NCBI GenBank assembly: GCA_019119595.1
Contig: DWWS01000013.1
Coordinates: 146,756-210,755 of the forward strand
Direction of reading: 5' to 3'
Source of the DNA: Candidatus Eisenbergiella merdavium
Lineage (GTDB): Bacteria; Bacillota; Clostridia; Lachnospirales; Lachnospiraceae
DNA length: 64,000 nt
The notes under the pieces are model-generated. The model was not told where the DNA came from. It did no database searches and was given only the letters and a program-made list of their open reading frames with translations. Shown piece by piece: positions 28,409-37,195 of the stretch; the first letter of the stretch is position 1, and the number at the start of each line of letters is the position of its first letter. Position numbers and translations under genes: made by a program.

Positions 28409-30092
28409 GAAGCGGGGAGATCTGTTCCGTTTTCTTGCGGAAAACTATGTGTTTTTCACCGTCATGAACCTGGTCATCCTGACAGGGATCTATCTGGTGC
28501 TATCTGCTTATGCGGATCATATCGCGCCGACTCCGGATGCGGCAGGGCTTCTGCGGGCGCTGTCCACTGTGCCGGACAGGGAGCTTGGCCGCCTGTCGTT
28601 TACCTCCTGGCTGGGCAAGGATTCCGGACTTGTGGTGCTGGACGGGGAGGGGAAAGTCCTGTGCGGACAGGCGGATGCAAAGAAAGTTTTTCCTGAAAAG
28701 CCTTCCGCCCCCAAAACGGCGCTGCCGGAAGACCAGCCTCAGGAATCTTTTGCGCAGGAAGCGTTTTCTCAGACCTCTTTTTTGCAGGAAACCCTTTCCT
28801 GTATCCCGGAATATGCTGCGGACAACCGTGTGCTGGTCGCGGAGCTGCCGGAGGGAGCGGAGGGCGGAAGCTATCTCCTGACCCGGGCAGAGTATCTGGA
28901 GGACGGGAGCCTTGGGATCACGGGATATGCGTTCCTGGATGAAAACAGAGCGTGGAAGTCCGGTACCATTCTGCAGAGAGAAAACCCGTTTACAGAGGAG
29001 GAGCTGAATTATCTGATGGGCCGCGACGGGCAGGGGCGCAGCATCTATAGATATTCCTATGAAAACCCGGAAGGACAGCCAAGGAAAGCCGTCTTCTGGA
29101 TGCGGGAGGCCGGCTCTGAGGAATACCGCCTGTTTTACCGGGTGGTGGACGGGATCAAATGGTTCATTCTCCCAATCTATCTGGGCACAGCGGCTTTCTG
29201 CATTTTCTGGCTCAGCCGAAGGGTGAAAAGACTTCTCGCGCCCCTGAACGCCGCCGTGGCGAATCTGGCCGCCGATCAGCCCAGCGGGCTGCAGGGATAT
29301 GAGGGGCCGGTGGAATTTAAGGAGCTGGCAGACAACTTTCTGAACATGGAGAAGGCGCTGAAGGAAAGCGAACGGGAAAGACAGCGCCTGGATGAGGAAA
29401 AAAGAAAGCTGCTTTCCGATATTTCCCATGACCTGAAAACCCCGATTACGGTGATCCAGGGCTATGCGGCGGCGCTGCGGGACGGGCTGACCGCCCCCGG
29501 CGACCGAAAAAAATATCTGGACACCATTTCCAGAAAAGCGGACAGGCTTAACGACCTGATTCAGACCTTCCACGAGTACAGCAGGCTGGACCGGCCGGAT
29601 ATGCCTGTCCGCAGAAAAAGCGAGGATATCTGCGGGATCGTCCGGGAATATTTCGCACAGCGGTACCAGGAGCTGGAGCTTGCGGGCTTTGAGGTGGAGG
29701 CGTCCATTCCGGAGGAGAGCATCCGGGTGGAGGCGGACCGGATGCTCCTAGAACGGGCCATGGAGAATATCGTGAACAATGCGGCCGCCTACAATCCGCC
29801 CGGAACCAGGATTCTGGTGGAGGTGGACAGAGAAGGAGAGTTTGCCCGGATCGTGATCGCGGACGACGGGAACGGGATACCGGACGCTCTGAAGAAAAAC
29901 CTGTTCCAGCCCTTTGTCACCGGCGATGCGGCCAGGGGCAGCAGCCACGGCTCAGGCCTCGGCCTTGCGATCACCGCGAAGATCCTGAAGCTGCATGGCG
30001 GGAGCGTCCGTCTGGCAGACCCGCCGTCCGGCAGAAGGGGAGCGGAATTCATCCTTCTGATCCCCGTTCAGGGCGAAGGCGGGGACGAATAG
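28380..30092 (+). CDS. VanS-like sensor histidine kinase
   Basis: LLSDISHDLKTPITVIQGYAAAL, HATPase GSGLGLAITAKILKLHGG; TTG start overlaps the regulator gene. Confidence 0.88.
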   Translation: MDTKLKTGNKKRGDLFRFLAENYVFFTVMNLVILTGIYLVLSAYADHIAPTPDAAGLLRALSTVPDRELGRLSFTSWLGKDSGLVVLDGEGKVLCGQADAKKVFPEKPSAPKTALPEDQPQESFAQEAFSQTSFLQETLSCIPEYAADNRVLVAELPEGAEGGSYLLTRAEYLEDGSLGITGYAFLDENRAWKSGTILQRENPFTEEELNYLMGRDGQGRSIYRYSYENPEGQPRKAVFWMREAGSEEYRLFYRVVDGIKWFILPIYLGTAAFCIFWLSRRVKRLLAPLNAAVANLAADQPSGLQGYEGPVEFKELADNFLNMEKALKESERERQRLDEEKRKLLSDISHDLKTPITVIQGYAAALRDGLTAPGDRKKYLDTISRKADRLNDLIQTFHEYSRLDRPDMPVRRKSEDICGIVREYFAQRYQELELAGFEVEASIPEESIRVEADRMLLERAMENIVNNAAAYNPPGTRILVEVDREGEFARIVIADDGNGIPDALKKNLFQPFVTGDAARGSSHGSGLGLAITAKILKLHGGSVRLADPPSGRRGAEFILLIPVQGEGGDE

Positions 30093-30186
30093 CTGAAATC
30101 CCGCTTCATACGTCATTTTTGTACTATTTGACAGAAGCCCGTTCTCTGATTATAATGGGACGGAAATCATTCGGATGGAGGTAAAT

Positions 30187-30465
30187 ATGACATTTGTATA
30201 TCCTGCTGTTTTTACACCGCAGGCGGATGGAAGCGGATACCGCGTGAGCTTTCCTGACCTGGCCTGCTGTGAAGCATTCGGCGCTGATCTGGAGGACGCG
30301 GTGGAGAGCGCCATGGATGCGGCTTATAACTGGATCGCTTCCGAGCTGGAGGAGGACGACTGCCATCTGCCGAACCAGACGGCGCTTGAAGATATTCCCT
30401 TGAAGGAAGGAGAGACGGCGCGCAAGATCATGGTGCGCATCAAACTGCTTCCGGACAGTGAATGA
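30187..30465 (+). CDS. HicB-like protein without adjacent HicA
   Basis: MTFVYPAVFTPQADGSGYRVSFPDLACCEAFGADLEDAVESAMDAAYNWI. Confidence 0.75.
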   Translation: MTFVYPAVFTPQADGSGYRVSFPDLACCEAFGADLEDAVESAMDAAYNWIASELEEDDCHLPNQTALEDIPLKEGETARKIMVRIKLLPDSE

Positions 30466-30575
30466 CGGAGAAGGAAGCGGGAAGTCTGAGGAATGAAGGG
30501 GAGCGGATGGGAGATTGAAGAATGCGTCTGGCCGCACATTTTTTTCGATCAGAACGCTCCGACATGGAGGTAACA

Positions 30576-31133
30576 ATGGAAAACAAATATTATGAAATGA
30601 ATATTGTGGGCTGCATCAGAAGGCTGCCGATCATCAGAATTTCGGATACGCTGGATATCGCGAGCTTTGTGCTTCTTGGCGATGCGGAGCTGGTGGTAAA
30701 AGCGGCTGCAGCGTTAAAGGAACGGGTTCCTGAAGTGGATTATCTGATCACGGCAGAGGCGAAGGGGATTCCGCTCGTTCAGGAAATGGCGCGCATCATG
30801 AATATGAAGCGCTATTTTGTTGCCAGAAAGAGTGTGAAGCCCTATATGCTTGAACCCTTTGTGACGGAGGTTTATTCCATTACCACACAGAAAAAGCAGA
30901 TTCTCTGTCTGGATAAGGAGGAGAGCAATATGATCCGGGGGAAACGGATCCTCATTGTGGATGATGTGATCAGCACAGGAGAGTCTCTTAAGGCCATGGA
31001 GACGCTGGTGGAAAAGGCGGGCGGAAAGATCGCGGGAAAGGCCGCGATCCTGGCGGAAGGAGATGCGGCAAAGAGAAAGGATATCATTTATCTGGAGTCA
31101 TTTCCCACCTTTCCGGTTGGAAAGTCCCGTTGA
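30576..31133 (+). CDS. Purine/adenine phosphoribosyltransferase-like protein
   Basis: PRPP-binding loop RILIVDDVISTGESLKAME; YLITAEAKGIPLVQEMARIM. Confidence 0.82.
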   Translation: MENKYYEMNIVGCIRRLPIIRISDTLDIASFVLLGDAELVVKAAAALKERVPEVDYLITAEAKGIPLVQEMARIMNMKRYFVARKSVKPYMLEPFVTEVYSITTQKKQILCLDKEESNMIRGKRILIVDDVISTGESLKAMETLVEKAGGKIAGKAAILAEGDAAKRKDIIYLESFPTFPVGKSR

Positions 31134-31169
31134 CAGTGCGGCACAAACGACTTATGAGGAGAACCTTAC

Positions 31170-32858
31170 GTGAAATATCAAGTGAACAACATCAGTTATA
31201 AGTATGCGCCCGATGGAAAAGAGGTTCTGAAAAACGTGAGCTTTTCCATCGAAAAGGGAAAGGTTACGGCGATCGTTGGCCCCAGTGGATGCGGAAAATC
31301 CACTCTGGTGGAGATTTTTTCAGGAGTGATTCCCAAACTGATTTCCAATGGAGTGCTGGAGGGAAGCTTTGATGTGCCGGAAAAAACCTTTGTCAGCGTG
31401 GTAAGCCAGACCCCGGAGAACCAGCTTTTTGGGTACGGTGTGGAGGACGCTATTGCTTTCGGAATGGAAAATCTTGGGCTGCCGCAGGAGGAGATCGCGG
31501 ACAGGATGGAGTATGTGCTGGACCTTTTAAACCTGCAGTATCTGAGAAACCGCAGCGTGGCAAACCTTTCCGGCGGGCAGCGTCAGTCCGTATGCATCGC
31601 CTCTGTTCTTGCCATGAACCCGGATATCCTGATCATGGACGAGCCCGTGAGCTCTCTGGATCCGGGAGGAAAGGCAATGGTCCAGGGGATTCTGAAGCAG
31701 CTTTCCATAAATGGAGACACTACCGTTCTGGTGGACAACAATCTGGTCTGGTCGGCGGGAATCGTCGATCATGTGATCGGCCTGCTGGATGGAGAAGTGG
31801 TTTTTGACGGAACAAGGGATGAGTTTTTTCAAGATTTCGAACTGCAGGAAAGGCTGGGCGTCATCATCCCTCAGGAGGTGGAGATTTACCGGGAGCTGTC
31901 AAAGCGGCTGAAGGGGCTTGAACTGTTTTATACGGTGGAAGAAGCGCAGGAGCAGATCAGCAGACTGATCTCGAAAAAGGACTCGGCGCCTTCCGGCGAA
32001 AAAGAGGATAGGGAACGATCCGGACAGGATCAGAAAGCGCCCGTGATCACGGTGCATAATCTGGCGAAAACCTTCCGGGACGGCTTCCATGCCCTGATTG
32101 ATGTGAACGCTAATCTGCCTGAAGGAAAGGTGATCGCTGTTCTGGGACAGAACGGCTCCGGAAAGACCACCTTTGTAAAGCATCTGAACGGGCTGTACAA
32201 GCCTACGGAAGGAGATGTGCGATACCGGGGCGGCTCCATTGTATCCAAAACGGTGGCGCAGATTTCCAGAAATATCATTCTGGTATTCCAGCATCCGGAG
32301 CACATGCTGTTTGAGGAAACGGTGGAACGTGAGCTGACCTTCTGCGCCAGAATGCAGCAGGTGGACGTTACAGCGGAACAGATCACAGAGGTGCTCTCCC
32401 GTTACCATCTGGAGAGTGAGAGAGAAACCTTTCCTTTGAATCTGTCCATGGGTCAGAAGCATATGCTTACCATTCTGTCCGTTCTGTTTTCCAGCGCGGA
32501 TGTGATCATTCTGGACGAGCCTACCCTTGGCATGGACGGATTTCTGGTAAAGGATCTGGAGGCGCTGATCCGTTCTCTGAAGGAGGCGGGCAAAACGGTC
32601 GTTATGATCAGTCATGAAATTCCTCTGGTATTCCGTACGGTGGATGCTGCGGTGATCCTGAACGCCGGAGAAAAAATATTTGAGGGAAGCAGAGAAGAGC
32701 TGGCCAGGGAGAGCGGGATTTTTGACCGGATCGGCATTGCAATGCCGCCTGTTGTGCGGCTGTCCCACAGCCTTGGGCTGGATCAGACCTGCTATACCGT
32801 AGAAGCATTTACGCAGCAGGTCATGAAAAGGCATGCGGAAACGGAGGGAGGAAGATAA
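31170..32858 (+). CDS. ECF transporter ATPase, two fused ABC domains
   Basis: Two Walker A motifs GPSGCGKST and GQNGSGKTT; signatures LSGGQRQSVCIA and LSMGQKHMLTI. GTG start. Confidence 0.9.
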   Translation: MKYQVNNISYKYAPDGKEVLKNVSFSIEKGKVTAIVGPSGCGKSTLVEIFSGVIPKLISNGVLEGSFDVPEKTFVSVVSQTPENQLFGYGVEDAIAFGMENLGLPQEEIADRMEYVLDLLNLQYLRNRSVANLSGGQRQSVCIASVLAMNPDILIMDEPVSSLDPGGKAMVQGILKQLSINGDTTVLVDNNLVWSAGIVDHVIGLLDGEVVFDGTRDEFFQDFELQERLGVIIPQEVEIYRELSKRLKGLELFYTVEEAQEQISRLISKKDSAPSGEKEDRERSGQDQKAPVITVHNLAKTFRDGFHALIDVNANLPEGKVIAVLGQNGSGKTTFVKHLNGLYKPTEGDVRYRGGSIVSKTVAQISRNIILVFQHPEHMLFEETVERELTFCARMQQVDVTAEQITEVLSRYHLESERETFPLNLSMGQKHMLTILSVLFSSADVIILDEPTLGMDGFLVKDLEALIRSLKEAGKTVVMISHEIPLVFRTVDAAVILNAGEKIFEGSREELARESGIFDRIGIAMPPVVRLSHSLGLDQTCYTVEAFTQQVMKRHAETEGGR

Positions 32859-33679
32859 TGGATTACCTGAAATATGTGGACGGGGATTCCCTCCTTCATA
32901 AGCTGGATCCCAGGACCAAATTTGTCTTTTTCGTGGTTATGGCGGTTCTCACCAGCCTGATCAAGTCAGGCGTTGCGCTGCTGTTTCTGTTCGCCTTTTT
33001 CATTGCGATCTGGTGTACCTGCGGCATTCAGAAATATATGCTCGTTCTGCTTTCCAAGCTGAAGGTACTGCTGCTTTTCATATTCCTTTTGTGGCTGGTG
33101 CTCGGCCTGTTTGAAACGCCGGTGGTACAGGGAGGTCCTGTTTTTGTGGAAACGTTTTTTTCCCTGGGCGGAAGGAACGTGGAATTCTGCTTCGACTGGT
33201 ATGATCTTTATAAGGGGGCGGTCTACGCTCTGCGGATCTTTTTGATGATATCGTCCTTTTATACAGTGCTGATCACCACCAATTTCAGCGAGATCATCCT
33301 GGGGCTTCAGAAGTGGCATGTTTCCTACGCGATCGCCTTTGGGATCGGCCTTGTTTTTCAGATCATTCCCATGATCATCACAGAGCTGAATGCGATCATG
33401 GAAGCACAGAGCTCAAGGGGGCTGGAGATTGAGGAATGCGGCTGGGTAACAAAGATCAAAAATTATGTGACCTTTTCGCTGCCGCTTTTGTTTCGGGTCA
33501 TCAGCAAGGGACAGGCGATTTCTCTCGCCATGCATTATTATCAGCTTGATTTCTCCGTGAAAAGAGGAACCTATAAGGCAATCAGGGCAAGCCGCTATGA
33601 TGCGATCTTTGTGCTCGTTAATGCGGCGGCCATCGCGGTGACGATCGTTCTGCGCATGTTCTTCTACGTTCCGGTGTGA
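32858..33679 (+). CDS. ECF transporter transmembrane protein EcfT
   Basis: LHKLDPRTKFVFFVVMAVLTS...IMEAQSSRGLEIEECGWVTKIKNYVTFSLPLL (Ala-Arg-Gly coupling-helix motif). Confidence 0.88.
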   Translation: MDYLKYVDGDSLLHKLDPRTKFVFFVVMAVLTSLIKSGVALLFLFAFFIAIWCTCGIQKYMLVLLSKLKVLLLFIFLLWLVLGLFETPVVQGGPVFVETFFSLGGRNVEFCFDWYDLYKGAVYALRIFLMISSFYTVLITTNFSEIILGLQKWHVSYAIAFGIGLVFQIIPMIITELNAIMEAQSSRGLEIEECGWVTKIKNYVTFSLPLLFRVISKGQAISLAMHYYQLDFSVKRGTYKAIRASRYDAIFVLVNAAAIAVTIVLRMFFYVPV

Positions 33680-33843
33680 TTGTGGAAGGGATCAGAGAAA
33701 AGAAAGCCGAAAAAGGAAACGGTCAAATTGGGGAAAGAGAAAAGCATTCCTCTAAAATAAAAAGACAAAATGCCGCACAGGCGGCCGCCGCTTTGGCAGA
33801 TGTTGAAACGGCCTTCGTGGGTGCGGCAGGAAAAGGAGCAGCT

Positions 33844-34629
33844 ATGATAAAAAGATGGGAAAATCTGACACGAGATGAGATTGCGGCGCTGGATAAGGAC
33901 AGGACGATCGTTCTGCTCCCCACGTCCGCAACAGAACAGCATGGGCCGCATCTTCCGGTGGGAACGGATGCGGTGATCCTTTCGTCGCTGATCGACCGGA
34001 TCATTGCGCAGGGAGACGATGCCTTTGAAAAGGGGAATCTGATCTTTGCCCCTCAGCTTCCGATCGGAAAGAGCAATGAGCATATGGGATTTGCGGGAAC
34101 GATCACCTTCAGCGCGCAGACATACTACGCTCTGCTTCACGATATCGCAAAGTCCATTGCTGACAGCGGCTTTAAAAAGCTGGTGCTGTTCAACAGCCAC
34201 GGCGGAAATACGGATATGCTCAACCTGATCAGCCGGGATCTGAGAATTGATCTTGGGCTGGAGGTATTTGTGATAGACTGGTGGTTCACCGATTTCTGGG
34301 CGGATGGTCTGAAGGATATTCAGCAGTCCGGAAAATACGGTGTGTTCCATGCCTGTGAGCTGGAAACCTCACTGATGCTGGAGGCGAGACCGGAGACGGT
34401 CCACATGGAGCTGGCCGTGGATGAGGATCCTGCGGAATGCTTCCGGGGAGATAAGTATGTGACCGTTTTCGGCCCCGTGAACGCGGGATGGAAAACGGCC
34501 GACGTGACAAAGAGCGGCGTGATCGGCGCGCCCACCTTTGCCACAGTGGAAAAAGGTCAAAAGCTTTTTGATTACGCATGCAGAAAGCTTCTTGATATAT
34601 TTGCAGAGATTGCAGATATCAGTTACTAA
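33844..34629 (+). CDS. Creatininase / creatinine amidohydrolase family protein
   Basis: VLLPTSATEQHGPHLPVGTDAVILS...LVLFNSHGGNTDML...YGVFHACELETSLML. Confidence 0.88.
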   Translation: MIKRWENLTRDEIAALDKDRTIVLLPTSATEQHGPHLPVGTDAVILSSLIDRIIAQGDDAFEKGNLIFAPQLPIGKSNEHMGFAGTITFSAQTYYALLHDIAKSIADSGFKKLVLFNSHGGNTDMLNLISRDLRIDLGLEVFVIDWWFTDFWADGLKDIQQSGKYGVFHACELETSLMLEARPETVHMELAVDEDPAECFRGDKYVTVFGPVNAGWKTADVTKSGVIGAPTFATVEKGQKLFDYACRKLLDIFAEIADISY

Positions 34630-34660
34630 AGAACAGTTTCTTTATGAGGAGGAAAAAAAC

Positions 34661-35227
34661 GTGAAGAAAAAACTGTCGTTCGTAAACATCATCTTTTTTG
34701 TTGTGTTCGGTGTTCTTACCGGCGTGCTCTGGGCTTATCTGTGCCCGATCCCGCTGATTCCCGGCGCCGTACATTTCAGGACGTTCGCATTCATCATTGT
34801 GGTGATCGGATACCTGTTCGGGCCTGTGACCGGATTCTTTTCCGGCTATATCGGAACTATTGTCTGGGCCCTTTTGTCCGGAAACTTCATTCCCCTGCAT
34901 TCCCCCCTTGCCGACGGAATAACGGTGGGCCTGTCCGCTGCGCTTCCGGCTCTGGTGCATATGAGAGGGAAAAAGGATCTGCTTGCGCTGATCGATGAGG
35001 GCAAGGGTAAATTCATCGGACTGAGCCTGTTCTGGAGCCTTCTGTTCGGCGTGCTGATGATCCTTACCACCAGCCTTTCCCTGTCCTACTTTGCAGGTCT
35101 GGAATATTCCTACTGTGTGATCTGGATCGGAATTGCCGACGTTGTGCCGATCGCGCTCACTCCCTTCGTGGTTCTGCTTCTTGCAAAGAGAATGAAGAAT
35201 ATCAGAAATATCGTTCCCTACATTTAA
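34661..35227 (+). CDS. ECF transporter substrate-binding (S) component
   Basis: Six-TM small protein; IIVVIGYLFGPVTGFFSGYIGTIVWALLSG. GTG start after AGGAGG. Confidence 0.8.
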   Translation: MKKKLSFVNIIFFVVFGVLTGVLWAYLCPIPLIPGAVHFRTFAFIIVVIGYLFGPVTGFFSGYIGTIVWALLSGNFIPLHSPLADGITVGLSAALPALVHMRGKKDLLALIDEGKGKFIGLSLFWSLLFGVLMILTTSLSLSYFAGLEYSYCVIWIGIADVVPIALTPFVVLLLAKRMKNIRNIVPYI

Positions 35228-35259
35228 AAAGCAGTGTAAAAGAATGCAGGCATAACAAG

Positions 35260-35305
35260 GGCGTGCCGTATACGGAAGCTTCTTTCCGCGAACGGCACGC
35301 CTTTT
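35260..35305 (+). terminator. Rho-independent terminator after the ECF operon
   Basis: GGCGTGCCGT...ACGGCACGCC-TTTT. Confidence 0.75.
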
Positions 35306-35412
35306 GCATTCCATTTGTCCTCATGCAGAAAAGTTCGTCTGACGGCAAACTTTGAAAGCCGGGAATCCGAAGGCTTTCGGGGAATCGGCCTGCCGCTTTC
35401 CCGGATGACCCT

Positions 35413-35775
35413 TCACCCAATATGCCTCTTGATCGCCTCAAAGCTTTCCGCGCTGATCACATGCTCGATCCGGCAGGCGTCCTCCGCGGCGACCTTCGGA
35501 TCCACGCCAAGGCGGGTGAGCCAGGCCGTGAGCAGCTCATGGCGCTCATAGATCATTTCGGCGATCGCGCGGCCCGACTCCGTGAGAGTGATGAAGCCCT
35601 CCCTGGAAACGATGATGTGCTGCTTCTCACGCAGATTTTTCATGGCGACGCTGACGCTGGATTTTTTAAAGCCGAGCTCCTCCGCGATGTCCACGGAACG
35701 GACGACCGGATGGCTCTTGCTCAGGATGAGGATTGTTTCAAGATAGTTTTCAGCGGATTCGTTTACATGTATCAT
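35413..35775 (-). CDS. DtxR/MntR-family metal-dependent regulator
   Basis: MIHVNESAENYLETILILSKSHPVVRSVDIAEELGFKKSSVSVAMKNLREKQHIIVSREGFITLTESGRAIAEMIYERHELLTAWL; lacks a third SH3-like domain. Confidence 0.88.
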   Translation of the reverse strand: MIHVNESAENYLETILILSKSHPVVRSVDIAEELGFKKSSVSVAMKNLREKQHIIVSREGFITLTESGRAIAEMIYERHELLTAWLTRLGVDPKVAAEDACRIEHVISAESFEAIKRHIG

Positions 35776-35955
35776 GGTTTTCGCTCTTACCTCCATGCCG
35801 GAGCGCCGTTAAATGCCGTTTGACTGTGCCCCGACTTCACAGCTGTTACCAGTATAGCATAATGTAAATAACGCATCAAATAAAAAATTTATTACGGGAT
35901 CGCCGGTCGTTCCGGGCAGCTTTCCACCGGCCATTCCGGACAGCTTCCCAACCAC

Positions 35956-36180
35956 TTACTCCGCAGGCCGGTACGCGTCGATCAGCTCCATGATATCGGT
36001 ACGATATATATTTCCGCCCAGAACATCTCCATTTGGAGAAATGCAGATCGCCCTGATGTCCCTGGGGTCTTCCTCATACGGATTTGGCGGAAGTTCTCCC
36101 TCTCTGAAATATTCATTCAGATATCTCGCCGCATTTCCGCTGGGGAAAATAATATTGCCGGAGCTTTCCCGGATTCCGGA
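35956..36180 (-). pseudogene. Possible C-terminal remnant of a radical-SAM-type protein
   Basis: SGNIIFPSGNAARYLNEYFREGELPPNPYEEDPRDIRAICISPNGDVLGGNIYRTDIMELIDAYRP; upstream frame loses protein-like character. Confidence 0.35.
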
Positions 36181-36380
36181 CTGCGCAAATTCCTTCCGCC
36201 ATGACCCCGGCCGTCTGAAAAAAGTATAACACAGGCCGGAAAACAAAGCCACAGCTTTCGCCTGTTGTTGGACAGAAAAATACTGTTGACGGTTCGATAA
36301 AAACAGCGCCGGATGCCCCATAAAAATGCTTTATGTTTTCAGCCAAAAGATATACGGCGGACGTTTCATAAAAAAGGTAC

Positions 36381-36412
36381 TTGACGGCTAATAGAAGTTA
36401 GAGTATACTAAC
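36381..36412 (+). promoter_or_regulatory. feoA promoter with inverted-repeat operator over the -10
   Basis: TTGACG-N17-TATACT (36381-36409); GTTAG-AGTATA-CTAAC at 36397-36412. Confidence 0.65.
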
Positions 36413-36510
36413 GCATGAAGTAAGGAAAAATTCTCAGAAGATTTTCCTAGAAGAGTTTCCGCGGAGAATTTTTCCAGAAGGATTTTCAGCCTACAGAAAG
36501 AAGATGAGAA

Positions 36511-36726
36511 ATGATGCCATTGACGATGGTACAGACAGGGGAGCCGAATGTGATCCGCAGGGTTGGCGGAAAAGAGGAAACCAGGAGGTTTCTGGAAAAT
36601 CTCGGCTTCGTAGCAGGAGGCGTTGTGACCGTGATATCCGAGATCGGCGGCAATATGATCGTCAACGTCAAGGATTCCAGGGTAGCCATAGGAAAAGATA
36701 TGGCCAATAAAATCATGGTTGGATGA
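36511..36726 (+). CDS. feoA: FeoA family ferrous iron transport protein
   Basis: RRVGGKEETRRFLENLGFVAGGVVTVISEIGGNMIVNVKDSRVAIGKDMANKIMV. Confidence 0.85.
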   Translation: MMPLTMVQTGEPNVIRRVGGKEETRRFLENLGFVAGGVVTVISEIGGNMIVNVKDSRVAIGKDMANKIMVG

Positions 36727-36737
36727 AAAGGAGACAG

Positions 36738-36802
36738 CCTGAAAAGCAGGCCTGATGGCCTGCTTTTCAGGCGGCAGTCTGTGCCGGGGCGTCACAGACT
36801 GC
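36738..36802 (+). other. Two consecutive strong hairpins between the feoA genes
   Basis: CCTGAAAAGCAGGCC-TGAT-GGCCTGCTTTTCAGG (15-bp stem) and GCAGTCTGTG-N9-CACAGACTGC (10-bp stem). Confidence 0.7.
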
Positions 36803-36878
36803 TCTGATGGCAGGACAGAAACCGCATTCGCGGCTTTTGTCCGCCGCTGTCGCTTACGCTCCAGAATGGAGACAGCTT

Positions 36879-37100
36879 ATGAGGACATTGAAGGAAGTTC
36901 CCTGCGGGGAAAGCGTAAAGGTTGTGAAGCTCACCGGAGAGGGCGCGGTGAAGCGGCGCATCATGGACATGGGCATTACAAAAGGCGTTGACATCTATGT
37001 GAGAAAGGTTGCTCCGCTGGGCGATCCCATGGAGGTGACGGTGAGAGGCTATGAGCTGTCCGTCCGCAAGGCGGATGCGCAGATGATCCAGGTGGAATAA
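36879..37100 (+). CDS. feoA: FeoA family protein (second copy)
   Basis: MRTLKEVPCGESVKVVKLTGEGAVKRRIMDMGITKGVDIYVRKVAPLGDPMEVTVRGYELSVRKADAQMIQV. Confidence 0.88.
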   Translation: MRTLKEVPCGESVKVVKLTGEGAVKRRIMDMGITKGVDIYVRKVAPLGDPMEVTVRGYELSVRKADAQMIQVE

Positions 37101-37115
37101 TTTTTTTACCAGATA

Positions 37116-37131
37116 GTTAGCATATACTAAT
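37116..37131 (+). promoter_or_regulatory. Second inverted-repeat operator upstream of feoB
   Basis: GTTAG-CATATA-CTAAT, matching the element at 36397 and also containing TATACT. Confidence 0.5.
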
Positions 37132-37195
37132 TGAAGATAGTATAAACAAATATCATGCAGACAGCATAGCTGAGAGGCGGAAAAGAGGTAGAGAT

